Below are positions 17,280 through 27,348 of a stretch of DNA of 64,000 nt, piece by piece; within the stretch, counting starts at the first letter, position 1, and each line of letters starts with the position of its first letter. This DNA is from Pontibacter flavimaris (GTDB taxonomy: Bacteria > Bacteroidota > Bacteroidia > Cytophagales > Hymenobacteraceae), in the NCBI RefSeq assembly GCF_001907195.1, contig NZ_LVWA01000004.1:62001-126000 (forward strand). The letters are read 5' to 3'. Both the position numbers and the translations under genes were made by a program. Under the pieces are notes generated by a model, which was not told the DNA's origin, made no database searches, and was given only the letters and a program-made list of their open reading frames with translations.

Positions 17280-19391
17280 TTACTCCATCAGGCTAACCTC
17301 GTACGTTGCCTCCCCGTGCAGAGGCTCCCCCGCCGCGGTCTGCCCTGCTATCCTTATCGTGAATTCGCCGGTTTCATCAGAAGTATAAAAAGTGAAGGAG
17401 GCCTTCCCGTCGACGCCCACCTGCAGCTGCGGCTCCCAGTGAACCAACTGCCTGAGGTCCGGAACGGTAGTCATGCCTTCAGCCCCGGCAGAAGCGGGCA
17501 CAAAGGATTTAGGGCGGGTATACTGTTCATAGAGCACCGGGTAGCCTTTCTCCTTTAATTTCTCCCTGGCCTCTCCGCTTTTGGTATACACCGCGAACAT
17601 GCCGTTTTCCGCCCTGTTCCCCAGGTTACCGGCGTATAGCTTTTCCTCCAGCCAGGTTAACTCAAACGAGGCGATGTCGTTCAGGTTCAGGGCCAGTATT
17701 TCCTCCATGCCGTTCACGACCACCCCATCCACCAGGTAAATAGGCTCCTGCTTCAGCATCTTCTTTACCCCGGGCCTCACGTACAGCAGCCTGACTTCGT
17801 AGCGCCCTTTCCGCTTGCTTAGCCTCAGGTTTGTGGTTGCCTCCCGTATGGCTTCCTCCACGCTATGAAAGGTGACATAGTCATCCAGCCGGAAGACTCT
17901 ATCTGCGGGCAGCTTCGGGATAGGCGCTGTGGCATGAGGCTCCGCTACACCGTACGCTTCGCTGATCCGGGTTCTGTTATGGTGCTGCTTGGCGTAGTTC
18001 ACCATGCTTTCGGGCAGCGACTGCACAAAGGCGGTATCGGTGGGGGCGCTGTAGGCGGCATTGCTATAGGGCTCCGTCACACCCTCGCGCGCAAAGGCGT
18101 CCACCAGCAGCTCTGGTTTATACTTTGCTGCTGCCTCCCCCCTCATCAGGCCATTCCAAAGCTCCTTGTCGGGAGTGTGCACCAATGCCTGCTCGCCCTG
18201 CCCTTCCTCGCTCCAGGTAAAAGTAGCTGTGGGCAATGGCCTGTGGAAGTCCTGGTTTATACTTGTGGTGGCTACCGCCACGTTGGCTGCCACGGGTGCC
18301 CCTGCCCTGTTTTCCACCTGCACGTTGACCGTTACCTGCTGCCGGGGCCCATACTGCTTCCGGTCGGTGCTAATGCGGAGCGCTACCTGCTCCTGCCGCC
18401 GCACCACCTTCTGCTCGGCCTCCACTGCACCGCCCGGGTTCAGCAGCAGCAACCTGACGGTCTCACCGGCCTCAGCCGGCCACGGCACCGCGACCACGCC
18501 GCTTTCGCTGCCCTGCTGGGAGAAGTATACTTTCCCGCCTGCCTCTGCCAGCAAAGTATAAGCCCATGCTCCGCTGTTGTTTATCCTTACCCTGAGCTCC
18601 TCGTTCTGCTGCTCCTCTACCACCAGCGCCAGCCCGACCTGCTTCGCAGCCGGCAGCTTTGTACGTTGGAGTGTATAGCCATCCGCCTGCACCTGCGCCT
18701 CATACTGCTCCTGCAGGCCCGGCCGGAGGCGGAAAGAGCCGACACCCGTTTTATCGGTCTGGAAGGATACCACCGTGTCACCGGCACTGCTTAAAATGGT
18801 GCAGCTGGCGGCCACTCCCATACCCGCGGCATTGGTAGCCACCACGGCAACCCTGGACGCCACCCCGGCCAGCAAATTGTTAGACTCCGGGAAGAACTGC
18901 ACGTGCAGCGGCCTGGCAGTCTCCCGGGCAGTTTTGCCCTGCAACGCCATCACCTCGCCGGCATTCACGATCAGGAGCTGCTCGCGGTACTGCTGCCCTT
19001 TGCTGTAGTTTCGCATCCAGTTGGTGGTAGCCAGTAAGGTATAGTTACCACTGGGCAGGTTCTCTGGAAGCAATATATCGCCATAGCTCGTGCCTTCCTC
19101 TATGATGAGCCGCTGCCTGAGTATAAGCTGTTCCTGCGCATCGAGCAACTCCACATACAGGGCTTTGCTTGGGTGGGCAGAGGAGGTGCTTTTGTTCAGG
19201 AACGCCTTGAACCACAGCCGCTCCCCCGCGGCATAGTAAGGCTGGCTATGCACCAGCCGCACCTGCTCGTCTGTCAGCAGCGCTTGTACCCGCTGTGCCC
19301 CGGGAGCCTGCTGCGCCAGCGACGTGAAGCTACTGCACAATAGCAACAAGCCTCCGGCCAAACGCCCGACTACACTCTTCTTGGTCAGCAT
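17280..19391 (-). CDS. Exported MG2-like protein with C-terminal TonB-plug-like domain
   Basis: About 703 residues. I place the start at the ATG at 19391 (MLTKKSVVGRLAGGLLLLC), which gives a textbook signal peptide ending SLAQQ. Starts at 19403 (ATG) and 19424 (TTG, overlapping the upstream TGA) are possible. Residues about 30-150 look like an MG2 beta-sandwich (EQVRLVHSQPYYAAGERLWF). Several beta-rich domains follow, then near residue 580 a plug-like stretch (EPIYLVDGVVVNGMEEILAL then NLNDIASFELTWLE) without any beta-barrel after it. Third gene of an operon with a TonB receptor and a DUF4249 lipoprotein; it probably works with them at the outer membrane. Exact role unknown. Confidence 0.75.
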   Translation of the reverse strand: MLTKKSVVGRLAGGLLLLCSSFTSLAQQAPGAQRVQALLTDEQVRLVHSQPYYAAGERLWFKAFLNKSTSSAHPSKALYVELLDAQEQLILRQRLIIEEGTSYGDILLPENLPSGNYTLLATTNWMRNYSKGQQYREQLLIVNAGEVMALQGKTARETARPLHVQFFPESNNLLAGVASRVAVVATNAAGMGVAASCTILSSAGDTVVSFQTDKTGVGSFRLRPGLQEQYEAQVQADGYTLQRTKLPAAKQVGLALVVEEQQNEELRVRINNSGAWAYTLLAEAGGKVYFSQQGSESGVVAVPWPAEAGETVRLLLLNPGGAVEAEQKVVRRQEQVALRISTDRKQYGPRQQVTVNVQVENRAGAPVAANVAVATTSINQDFHRPLPTATFTWSEEGQGEQALVHTPDKELWNGLMRGEAAAKYKPELLVDAFAREGVTEPYSNAAYSAPTDTAFVQSLPESMVNYAKQHHNRTRISEAYGVAEPHATAPIPKLPADRVFRLDDYVTFHSVEEAIREATTNLRLSKRKGRYEVRLLYVRPGVKKMLKQEPIYLVDGVVVNGMEEILALNLNDIASFELTWLEEKLYAGNLGNRAENGMFAVYTKSGEAREKLKEKGYPVLYEQYTRPKSFVPASAGAEGMTTVPDLRQLVHWEPQLQVGVDGKASFTFYTSDETGEFTIRIAGQTAAGEPLHGEATYEVSLME

Positions 19392-19420
19392 AAATGATAT
19401 CATCAAAAGTATACTCTGTT

Positions 19421-20500
19421 TCAAAATCCCGGAGGCCGAATGCTGGTACTATTTGGATTAAGCAGGAGGCACCCCCACCTAAAGTCGCTCATAGGCACTT
19501 CGTAGGGGCCTCTCCTCGGGAAGGGGTAGTACCTCACCCTGTCAATGATCAGGCTTTTCTCGGCCACCCCTGAGGCGCCGAAATAGCCGTATACCTCTTC
19601 TTCGGGATCAGAGGCATTGTAGAGGTTGCCCCTGATCCGGGCCGGAGGAGGATCGAAGATGCTGCCCACGCTGGTTTGCTGCTGCTGCAGAAGCCGCCAG
19701 AACTCAAACGCCGCCGGGGTAAGCGAGAACTGCTGCACGGTTGCCTGATACCGTGTGGGTATGTCAGCGGGCACCACGGCCACCAGTTGGCTTATCTTGT
19801 TGCCGTTTACCTGCGCATCATCGGCGGCGACGGCTGTCTTGTTTATCCTCCCCTGGCACGACCAGCAGGTGGATGGCGGCGGGTCTTTTATTTCTAATGC
19901 TATCGTGTGGTACTCTAAGATTCCCTTTGTGGACCAGCGGTAGAAGTTCTGCGCATTGGCGGGATCATCCACCTCAGCTCTCACCTCGAAGCCCAGTTCT
20001 GTCTGCTCCACAAGTTCTCCGGAGCCATTCTTCACCACCTCTATAAATTCCTTGTAAGTATAACCTAAGTCACGGATGGGTGGTGCCTCGGTGAGAAGCT
20101 CCGGCCTGGACGCATACTCCCTGCCATCGGGCAGCCAGATGCGCAACGTATAGCTTTCGCCGGGCCGGGCGTCATACTCCGATTCGTCCAGCACATAGTT
20201 GCCGCTGTAGGACTCCCTGAACTGCATAAGGTTCCCCTTGTTGTCGTACAGCATGACAGACGCCCCCGACACGGGCTCTTTTACCACGACACCATCCACA
20301 CCATTATAGGGTGCTGTCCAGGAGAGCGTCACCTTGTTCAGCGTGGTGTCGTTGCGGTCCGTGATCAGGCCATCCACCACCAGCGACTGCTTTTCGGTGC
20401 CGGTCTCCAGCTCAAAAGGCTCCACGCAGGCCTGCAGACAAAGTATGGCCAGCAAGGGGGCCCAAAGCCAGCTTTTCCGTTCTGTTCTCAGCCGCATCAT
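19421..20500 (-). CDS. DUF4249 family outer-membrane lipoprotein
   Basis: 359 residues. A signal peptide with a lipobox ending at Cys25 (LAILCLQACVEPF) makes it a lipoprotein. DUF4249 features follow: KQSLVVDGLITDRNDTTLNK, SVMLYDNKGNLMQFRESYSG, PGESYTLRIWLPDGREYASR. It contains a CWSCQG pair in a likely surface loop (about residue 210). The start overlaps the TonB receptor stop by 4 bp (ATGA), so translation is coupled. DUF4249 genes sit next to TonB receptors in many Bacteroidota. A SusD-like accessory role is plausible but unproven. Confidence 0.9.
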   Translation of the reverse strand: MMRLRTERKSWLWAPLLAILCLQACVEPFELETGTEKQSLVVDGLITDRNDTTLNKVTLSWTAPYNGVDGVVVKEPVSGASVMLYDNKGNLMQFRESYSGNYVLDESEYDARPGESYTLRIWLPDGREYASRPELLTEAPPIRDLGYTYKEFIEVVKNGSGELVEQTELGFEVRAEVDDPANAQNFYRWSTKGILEYHTIALEIKDPPPSTCWSCQGRINKTAVAADDAQVNGNKISQLVAVVPADIPTRYQATVQQFSLTPAAFEFWRLLQQQQTSVGSIFDPPPARIRGNLYNASDPEEEVYGYFGASGVAEKSLIIDRVRYYPFPRRGPYEVPMSDFRWGCLLLNPNSTSIRPPGF

Positions 20501-23193
20501 TTCGTAATTTTAAAATTGTAAGTGATGGCAGGCACCGCACTGCCAATGACAGATAGCTTATAGGCTTGCGGCACGTTGCCGCTATAGGCTGGTTTAAAAA
20601 ACACCGAGTAGGGGTTGTTGCGCCCGTACAGGTTGTAGACCGATAACGTCCAGCTGCTGAGCCTCTTGGCACCCCGCTTGTTGGTACCGTCAATGGTCAG
20701 GGCCACGTCGAGGCGGTGGTAGTCGGGGATGCGGTGCTGGTTCCGGTCGCTGTAGTTTACCATCAGCAACCCGCCTATCATCGAAACCGACTCCGGGTAG
20801 GTAACCGGCCTGCCGGTGCTGTAAGTAAAGTTGGCTGAGAGGCTGATCAGGCGGCTGAGTTGCTGGTTCAGCACCACGGTAAAGTCGTGCGGCTTGTCGT
20901 AGTTGGACGGGAAGTAACTGCCGCTGTTGATCGTCTCTTCTGGCGTGGGCCCCTTTACCCTGCGCAGCGACCGGGAGTAAGTATAGCTGGCCCAGCCGGT
21001 AAGCTTTTTACCCTTTCGGCGGATCATCAGCTCCAGGCCATAGGCTTTGCCGTCGCCGGGCAGCAGGTCCGCATCCAGGGCATTGTTGAGCAGCAGGCGC
21101 GCGCCGTCCTTATACTCCACCAGGTTGTGCAGTCTTTTGTAGTAGCCCTCTGCCGATAGCTCTATACTGTTATCGTGCAGGTTCCTGAAGTAGCCAAGCG
21201 CCACCTGGTCGCCGATCTGCGGCTTGAGGTAGGGGTTACTGGTCTTCCAGATATCCATCGGCGACACCGCGGTGGTGTTGGAGATGAGGTGGATGTACTG
21301 CACCATGCGGTTGTAGCCCAGTTTCACGGAGCTGTTCTCGCCCAGCGCCACCCGCACCGATGCCCTTGGCTCCAGGTAGTTGTACTGCTTGATGCTCTCG
21401 CCGTCGGCAAAGTGCAGCGTATCGGTAACGCTGGAGGCGCGCCGCGGCACCTCCGGGTTGTAAACATACACCCTGCCGGGGCCCAGGTTGAAGTAGGAGG
21501 AGTAGCGCAGGCCATAAGAAACCGATATGGCAGGGCTTAGGGTATACTCGTGGTTCAAGTATGCGGCTGCCTCCAGAGATTGCTCACGGGGCATGCTGAG
21601 CTGCACCAGGCTCGACTGGTCTGAGGAAGGCTTTAGTTCGCCGGAGTTAAAGTTATACCAGGTGGAGGACGCGCCCAGGCCTATTTTATGCTGCGCAGAG
21701 GGCTCATAGTTGACATCGGCCTTGAGGAGCTTATACTTGATGTCCGAATCCAGCGTGAAGTTGTAAGGAACGGTCTCTGCGCTGACGCCATACGCATAGT
21801 CGCCTGCCACGCCGGTAAGGGTAGAGAACAGCTTGTTGCTGAAAGTATGGCTCCACTTCAGCGTACCCGTGGCGGTGCCCCAGGTATAGGTGGTGTCCGT
21901 TCCGAACCGGAAGCTGTCGCGGCTCAGATAACCCGAAAGCATGAGCTGGTCCTTCTCGCTGAGCGTGTAGCTGAGCTTCGCGTTGAAATCGTAAAAGTTG
22001 CCGTCGCTGTCCCGCACCGATTTGTCGGGCACGAACCGCAGCAGCAGCCCGGGGTAAGCTCCCCGTCCGCCAAGCACAAATGAGGCTTTGTCCTTCACGA
22101 TCGGCCCCTCCAGCAGCAGCCGGCTGGACAGCAGCCCAATACCGCCGCTCAGCACGGGTATTTTTTTGTTGCCGTCCCGCATCTTCACATCCAGCACCGA
22201 CGACACGCGGCCGCCGTACCGGGAAGGGATGCCGGCTCGGTAAAGCGTCACGTCCTCCACCATGTCGGGGTTGAAGACGGAGAAGAAGCCGAACAAATGG
22301 GAAGAGTTGAACAAAGGGGCATCATCCTGCAGGATCAGGTTCTGGTCTACGCTGCCGCCGCGCACGTTAAACCCGGTGGCGCCCTCCCCTACCGTGGTGA
22401 CGCCGGGCATGGCCAGCACGCTGCGCACCACGTCTACCTCGCCCAGAAAGGCCGGCACTGATTTTATCTCCTTTATACTTAGGCGCGCAACGCCCATCTC
22501 CAGGCTCTTGACGTTCTGGTCCGGTGCCACCGCCGACACCTCCACCTCCCGCAGCTCGTTCGACACCTCAAAAAGCTCCACATCCACAATCCTGCTCTGC
22601 AGCAGCTGCAGCTTCCGCTTGTCGGGCACCATCCCCACCGACCTTACCTCCAAGGTATAGCTACCGGCGGGGATCGTCAACGTATAGTATCCTTTCTCAT
22701 CAGAGGCAGTGCCTTTTTTCAGCTCCTCTACCACTACGGTGGCCCCAATGCTCGGCTCCCCCGTCTTGGCCTCGCGGACATGGCCGCTCAGGGTGATCAT
22801 ACGGCCCCTGCCCGGGTTGGCCAGGTCGGGACCGGGCGATTTCTCTCTTTCTTCCGTTGTGTCTGCATCCGTGCTGAGGCGGGGCACCAGCACCACGGTG
22901 CGGGGGTCGTAAAGTATGGCGGTGAGATGGGCTTCCGTCAGGACTTTGCGCAGCACCACAGGCAGGGGCTCCGCTACGAACGTATGCGTTACCTGCACGC
23001 CGTCCAGCCACTCATCCAGGTAAAATATTCTTAGGGCATGTTGTTCCTGCAGGTCGAGCAGCACTGCTTTTAGCGGCTCGTTGGTGTACGTGGCTGTTAC
23101 AAGCCGCTGGCCTGCTTCCTGCTGCGCCTGCGCATGGGGTAAAGCCATAAACAGGCACCAGCAAAGTATGGCTAGAAAGGGAAGTTTGTTCAT
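20497..23193 (-). CDS. TonB-dependent receptor with STN-like and carboxypeptidase-regulatory-like domains
   Basis: 898 residues. Signal peptide (PFLAILCWCLFMALPHAQAQ), then an STN-like domain (about 30-105; ATYTNEPLKAVLLDLQEQHA), a CarboxypepD_reg-like domain (about 133-215; SGHVREAKTGEPSIGATVVV), the plug (about 230-345; GFNVRGGSVDQNLILQDDAP) and a 22-strand-type barrel to the C-terminus. An STN domain often links such receptors to an anti-sigma/ECF sigma pair, but none lies nearby. First gene of the receptor, DUF4249, MG2/plug operon. Substrate unknown. Confidence 0.92.
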   Translation of the reverse strand: MNKLPFLAILCWCLFMALPHAQAQQEAGQRLVTATYTNEPLKAVLLDLQEQHALRIFYLDEWLDGVQVTHTFVAEPLPVVLRKVLTEAHLTAILYDPRTVVLVPRLSTDADTTEEREKSPGPDLANPGRGRMITLSGHVREAKTGEPSIGATVVVEELKKGTASDEKGYYTLTIPAGSYTLEVRSVGMVPDKRKLQLLQSRIVDVELFEVSNELREVEVSAVAPDQNVKSLEMGVARLSIKEIKSVPAFLGEVDVVRSVLAMPGVTTVGEGATGFNVRGGSVDQNLILQDDAPLFNSSHLFGFFSVFNPDMVEDVTLYRAGIPSRYGGRVSSVLDVKMRDGNKKIPVLSGGIGLLSSRLLLEGPIVKDKASFVLGGRGAYPGLLLRFVPDKSVRDSDGNFYDFNAKLSYTLSEKDQLMLSGYLSRDSFRFGTDTTYTWGTATGTLKWSHTFSNKLFSTLTGVAGDYAYGVSAETVPYNFTLDSDIKYKLLKADVNYEPSAQHKIGLGASSTWYNFNSGELKPSSDQSSLVQLSMPREQSLEAAAYLNHEYTLSPAISVSYGLRYSSYFNLGPGRVYVYNPEVPRRASSVTDTLHFADGESIKQYNYLEPRASVRVALGENSSVKLGYNRMVQYIHLISNTTAVSPMDIWKTSNPYLKPQIGDQVALGYFRNLHDNSIELSAEGYYKRLHNLVEYKDGARLLLNNALDADLLPGDGKAYGLELMIRRKGKKLTGWASYTYSRSLRRVKGPTPEETINSGSYFPSNYDKPHDFTVVLNQQLSRLISLSANFTYSTGRPVTYPESVSMIGGLLMVNYSDRNQHRIPDYHRLDVALTIDGTNKRGAKRLSSWTLSVYNLYGRNNPYSVFFKPAYSGNVPQAYKLSVIGSAVPAITYNFKITK

Positions 23194-23424
23194 AAAAGCT
23201 ACTTGAAACAGCAGGGCGAAGCGGGTAAGTAAGGCATTAGGTTTTCTAGATATAGCAATTTAAGGTTATTATTTAAGATTGCAAGCAGCCCATACTTTCC
23301 GGCCGCGCCGCATCACCGAGCCCCGGCCTGGCAACTCATCAACGGAAGCCGGGGGCATCCCGCTCTCTGGTAATTTTCCAGCCTCAACTAACACACCCCA
23401 CAGGCTGCACTCGTATATAAAAAC

Positions 23425-23811
23425 ATGCTGAGCCCTGACAAAGAAAAGATTAAGAAGCTAAAGAAGAAACTGAAGGTGCAGGAGAAGAAGAACGTGGAGA
23501 TACGCGACCACATGGCGGCCCAGCGCACCATCTTTGCCAACGAGCGCACCCTGATGGCCTACCTGCGCACCGCCATGACGGTTTCTATCGGGGGCTTTGC
23601 CGCGGTAAAGTTCTCGGATGATCTGTACCTCGAAATCATCGGCATTATCCTTATCCCTATCGGTATTATCCTGGCGCTTTATAGTTTTATCAGGTTCAGG
23701 CAAAAGCAAAAACTTATTGAGGGCCACCACCAGGACTACTGCCCTACCAGCCACGAGCACGAGCGGGCCCACAACAGCAAGTATAAAGAGGATGGCACCG
23801 ACATGCCGTGA
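23425..23811 (+). CDS. DUF202 membrane protein (copy 1)
   Basis: 128 residues. The N-terminus is a Lys-rich helix (KEKIKKLKKKLKVQEKKN). The DUF202 core has ANERTLMAYLRTAMTVSIGG, then two membrane helices with LYLEIIGIILIPIGIILALY as the second. The C-terminal tail is His-rich and polar. DUF202 proteins are small two-helix inner-membrane proteins of unknown function. It is followed 54 bp later by a close paralog, so this is a tandem duplication. Confidence 0.88.
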   Translation: MLSPDKEKIKKLKKKLKVQEKKNVEIRDHMAAQRTIFANERTLMAYLRTAMTVSIGGFAAVKFSDDLYLEIIGIILIPIGIILALYSFIRFRQKQKLIEGHHQDYCPTSHEHERAHNSKYKEDGTDMP

Positions 23812-23865
23812 CCGCCCCGCATACCCTGCCCGGCCATCTCCGTATACTTTGCAAAAAACGGAACC

Positions 23866-24249
23866 ATGCCGACCTCGGAGCAGGAGGAGATAAAGAAACT
23901 GAAGAAAAAGCTGAAGCGACAGGAGAGGAAAAACGCGGAGGTGCGCGACCAGATGGCCCTTCAGCGCACCATCTTCGCCAACGAGCGCACCCTGATGGCC
24001 TACCTGCGCACCGCCATTGCCTTTATTGGAGGCGGCTATGCAGCCATTAAACTTTCCCAGCATGTATACATGGAGGTTATCGGGATTCTGATGCTGCCCG
24101 CAGGGGTGGCGCTGGCCGTCTACAGCTTCTACAGATACCTGCAAAAGCAAAAGCTCATCCGCCGGCAGCGCCAGGACTACGCCCACACCAGCCACCTGCA
24201 TGCCGAGCTGCACGAGAAGGAGGCCTCCGGCTACGGCAACACCAACTAA
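23866..24249 (+). CDS. DUF202 membrane protein (copy 2)
   Basis: 127 residues, similar to the preceding gene from end to end, including QRTIFANERTLMAYLRTAIA and the Lys-rich N-terminal helix. The second helix reads VYMEVIGILMLPAGVALAVY. The two share a tail motif (QDY followed by TSH). Conserved termini suggest that both copies are functional. Probably co-transcribed with copy 1. Confidence 0.88.
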   Translation: MPTSEQEEIKKLKKKLKRQERKNAEVRDQMALQRTIFANERTLMAYLRTAIAFIGGGYAAIKLSQHVYMEVIGILMLPAGVALAVYSFYRYLQKQKLIRRQRQDYAHTSHLHAELHEKEASGYGNTN

Positions 24250-24334
24250 AGCATGGCCTGGGCCTAAACCTATTCCTGCTTATTTCTGTTAAGATAGGTT
24301 GGCGCGCTGCAACGGCAAAACGCTGATAATTTTG

Positions 24335-24342
24335 TACCTTTG
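24335..24342 (+). promoter_or_regulatory. Candidate -7 box of uvrA
   Basis: TACCTTTG matches TAnnTTTG, 24 bp before the ATG. No clear TTG lies at the usual distance upstream, so the promoter call is tentative. I see no LexA-type palindrome. Confidence 0.4.
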
Positions 24343-24366
24343 CTATTTAAAATCAAGCATTCCTGA

Positions 24367-27273
24367 ATGGCTTTTAACCAAGCGCAAGAAACCGCAACCG
24401 GCACCGCCGCAGCTTTCCCTCAGAACGGGGAAGCACAGCAGATCGAAGTATACGGTGCCCGCGAACATAACCTCAAGAACATCTCCATCAAGCTGCCGCG
24501 CTACAAGTTGGTGGTGTTTACCGGCATCAGCGGCTCGGGCAAATCGTCGCTGGCTTTCGACACGATCTATGCCGAGGGGCAGCGCCGCTACATGGAGACC
24601 TTCTCGGCCTACGCCCGCTCGTTTATGGGCGGCCTGGAAAGACCGAACGTGGATAAGATCGAGGGGCTCTCGCCCGTGATCTCCATCGAGCAGAAAACCA
24701 CGAGCCGCAACCCGCGCTCCACGGTAGGTACCATCACCGAGATCTACGACTTCATGCGCCTGCTCTGGGCGCGTACCGCAGAGGCTTTCAGTTATGTGAC
24801 CGGCGATAAGATGGTGCGCCAGAGCGATGACCAGATCGTGAGCCACATCCTGGAGCACTTCGATGGCAAGCGCCTGATTATACTTGCCCCGGTGGTGAAA
24901 GGCCGTAAGGGCCACTACCGCGAGCTGTTCCAGCAGATCCGGAAGATGGGCTTTATCCGCGCCCGGGTGGATGGCGAACTGCTGGAGATAACCCCGAAAA
25001 TGCAGGTGGACAGGTATAAAATCCACGACATAGAGATCGTGATCGACAAGATCGTGGTGAAGGAGGAAGACCGTTTCCGCTTGTCGAGCTCGGTGCAGAA
25101 CGCCCTCACGCATGGCAAGGGCACGATCCTTATTCTTGACGCCGATGCCGACAAGACGCATTTCTTCTCGCGCCACCTCATGGACCCGGCCACCGGCATT
25201 GCCTATGACGACCCGGCTCCAAATTCCTTCTCGTTTAACTCGCCTTACGGCGCCTGCCCGGTGTGCAATGGTTTAGGAGAGATACAGGAGATCACCGAGG
25301 AATCGGTTATTCCGGACAAGGACCTGAGCATCCGCCGCGGCGGCATTGCCCCGCTGGGCGAGTACCGCGACATCTGGATCTTTAAGCAGATCGAGGCATT
25401 GTTCAAGCACTTCAAGGTATCGGTTTCGACGCCAATAAAGGACCTGCCGGAGGATGTATTGAAGGTATTGCTGTATGGCCTGGAGGAGGATCTGGAAGTA
25501 AACACCAAGAAAGGCAACTACACCGTGGAGTTTGAGGGCATCATCAACTTCCTCAAAAACCAGATGGAGTCCGATTCCGATAACATCCGCTCCTGGGTAG
25601 AGGACTTTACGCAGACCAATACCTGCCCCGAGTGCCACGGCTACAGATTAAAGAAAGAGTCGCTTCACTTTAAGATCGATGGGAAGAACATTGGCGAGTT
25701 ATCGGTTTTAGATATCACCAAACTGGCCGCCTGGTTCGAAGGGCTGGAGGAAAGGCTGAGCGAGCGCCAGAACGTGATTGCCCGCGAGCTGCTGAAGGAG
25801 ATCCGCAAGCGCATCGGTTTTTTGCTGGACGTTGGCCTGGATTACCTGAGCCTGCACCGCCCGGTAAAGACACTTTCAGGGGGTGAGAGCCAGCGCATCC
25901 GTTTGGCCACGCAGATCGGCACGCAGCTGGTGGGGGTTTTATACATTATGGATGAGCCCAGCATAGGCTTGCACCAGCGCGACAACGAGCGCCTGATCAA
26001 AGCCCTGCAGGATTTGCGCGACCTGGGCAACTCCATTATTGTGGTGGAGCACGACAAGGACATGATCCTGCAGTCGGATTACGTGGTGGACATTGGCCCG
26101 GGTGCGGGTATACACGGCGGGCAGGTGGTAACGGCCGGCACACCGGAAGAAATGATGCAGGCAGGCACCCTTACGGCCGAGTTTCTGAGCAACCGCAGGG
26201 GGATAAAAGTGCCGCGTAACAAGCGCGAAGGCAATGGCCAGCTGCTTAAGCTGAAAGGCGCCACCGGCAACAACCTGAAAAACGTGACGCTGGAGCTGCC
26301 GCTCGGTAAAATGGTTTGCATTACCGGTGTGTCGGGCAGCGGCAAGTCATCGCTGATACACGACACGCTGTACCCTATCCTGAACACGCACTTCTTCCGG
26401 GCGAAGCGGGAGCCGCTGCCCTACAAAAGTATAGAGGGCCTGGAGCACCTGGACAAGGTCATCGAGGTGGACCAGTCGCCGATTGGCCGCACGCCGCGCT
26501 CTAACCCGGCTACCTATACCGGTGTGTTCACGGATATCAGAACACTGTTTGCACAACTACCGGAAGCCAAGATAAGAGGCTATACTCCAGGCCGTTTCTC
26601 ATTTAACGTAAAGGGTGGCCGTTGCGAGGCCTGCGAAGGTGCAGGTATGCGAACTATAGAAATGAACTTCCTGCCGGATGTGTACGTGCCCTGCGAAGTA
26701 TGCAAAGGCAAACGCTATAACCGCGAAACACTGGAGGTCCGCTTTAAAGGCAAAAGTATAACCGATGTGCTGGACATGACCGTAGAGCAGGCCGTTGACT
26801 TTTTCGAGAGCCAGCCGCGCATCCTGCGCAAGATAAAGACGCTGAATGATGTGGGCCTGGGCTACATTACCTTAGGCCAGCAAGCTACTACCCTCTCGGG
26901 TGGCGAGGCGCAGCGCGTGAAACTGGCCACGGAGCTATCGAAGAAAGACACCGGCCAAACGCTCTACATTCTGGATGAGCCCACCACCGGCCTGCACTTC
27001 CAGGACATTGAGCACCTGAGCGACGTGCTGCACAAACTCACCGACAAAGGCAACACTGTCCTCATCATCGAGCACAACCTCGACCTGATAAAGATAGCCG
27101 ACTGGATCATTGACGTTGGGCCGGAGGGCGGCGAGAAAGGCGGAACCATCGTGGCTGCCGGCACGCCGGAGGAAGTAGCCAAGGTGAAGAGCGGTTATAC
27201 TCCCAAGTTCCTAAAGGAGGAACTGGCCACCAGCCACTACCGCGAGAACGGGGAGGAAGCGCAGAAAAGCTAA
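24367..27273 (+). CDS. uvrA: Excinuclease ABC subunit A
   Basis: 968 residues. Two ABC ATPase halves: Walker [15 protein letters not shown] (about 53) and [14 protein letters not shown] (about 656); signatures [14 protein letters not shown] (about 500) and [14 protein letters not shown] (about 844); Walker B segments [12 protein letters not shown] and [12 protein letters not shown]. The zinc-binding pairs are CPVC (about 297) with CPEC (about 420), and CEAC with CEVC (about 758-781). The roughly 20 extra residues over the E. coli protein are an N-terminal Ala/Gln-rich extension. UvrA finds bulky lesions and loads UvrB in nucleotide excision repair. Confidence 0.97.
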   Translation: MAFNQAQETATGTAAAFPQNGEAQQIEVYGAREHNLKNISIKLPRYKLVVFTGISGSGKSSLAFDTIYAEGQRRYMETFSAYARSFMGGLERPNVDKIEGLSPVISIEQKTTSRNPRSTVGTITEIYDFMRLLWARTAEAFSYVTGDKMVRQSDDQIVSHILEHFDGKRLIILAPVVKGRKGHYRELFQQIRKMGFIRARVDGELLEITPKMQVDRYKIHDIEIVIDKIVVKEEDRFRLSSSVQNALTHGKGTILILDADADKTHFFSRHLMDPATGIAYDDPAPNSFSFNSPYGACPVCNGLGEIQEITEESVIPDKDLSIRRGGIAPLGEYRDIWIFKQIEALFKHFKVSVSTPIKDLPEDVLKVLLYGLEEDLEVNTKKGNYTVEFEGIINFLKNQMESDSDNIRSWVEDFTQTNTCPECHGYRLKKESLHFKIDGKNIGELSVLDITKLAAWFEGLEERLSERQNVIARELLKEIRKRIGFLLDVGLDYLSLHRPVKTLSGGESQRIRLATQIGTQLVGVLYIMDEPSIGLHQRDNERLIKALQDLRDLGNSIIVVEHDKDMILQSDYVVDIGPGAGIHGGQVVTAGTPEEMMQAGTLTAEFLSNRRGIKVPRNKREGNGQLLKLKGATGNNLKNVTLELPLGKMVCITGVSGSGKSSLIHDTLYPILNTHFFRAKREPLPYKSIEGLEHLDKVIEVDQSPIGRTPRSNPATYTGVFTDIRTLFAQLPEAKIRGYTPGRFSFNVKGGRCEACEGAGMRTIEMNFLPDVYVPCEVCKGKRYNRETLEVRFKGKSITDVLDMTVEQAVDFFESQPRILRKIKTLNDVGLGYITLGQQATTLSGGEAQRVKLATELSKKDTGQTLYILDEPTTGLHFQDIEHLSDVLHKLTDKGNTVLIIEHNLDLIKIADWIIDVGPEGGEKGGTIVAAGTPEEVAKVKSGYTPKFLKEELATSHYRENGEEAQKS

Positions 27274-27297
27274 ATGCTTCTCTTCACCAAAGTATAA

Positions 27298-27348
27298 AAA
27301 AGTATAAAACCCCGCTGCCAACCTGTGGCAGCGGGGTTTTATACTTTT
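27298..27348. terminator. Bidirectional terminator with inverted AAGTATA pair
   Basis: AAAGTATAAAACCCCGCTGCC pairs with its mirror ending GGGGTTTTATACTTTT, a stem above 20 bp. It serves uvrA (+) and the DUF4142 gene (-), whose stop codon overlaps its edge. The outer stem is again an inverted pair of the TATACTT motif. Confidence 0.88.
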
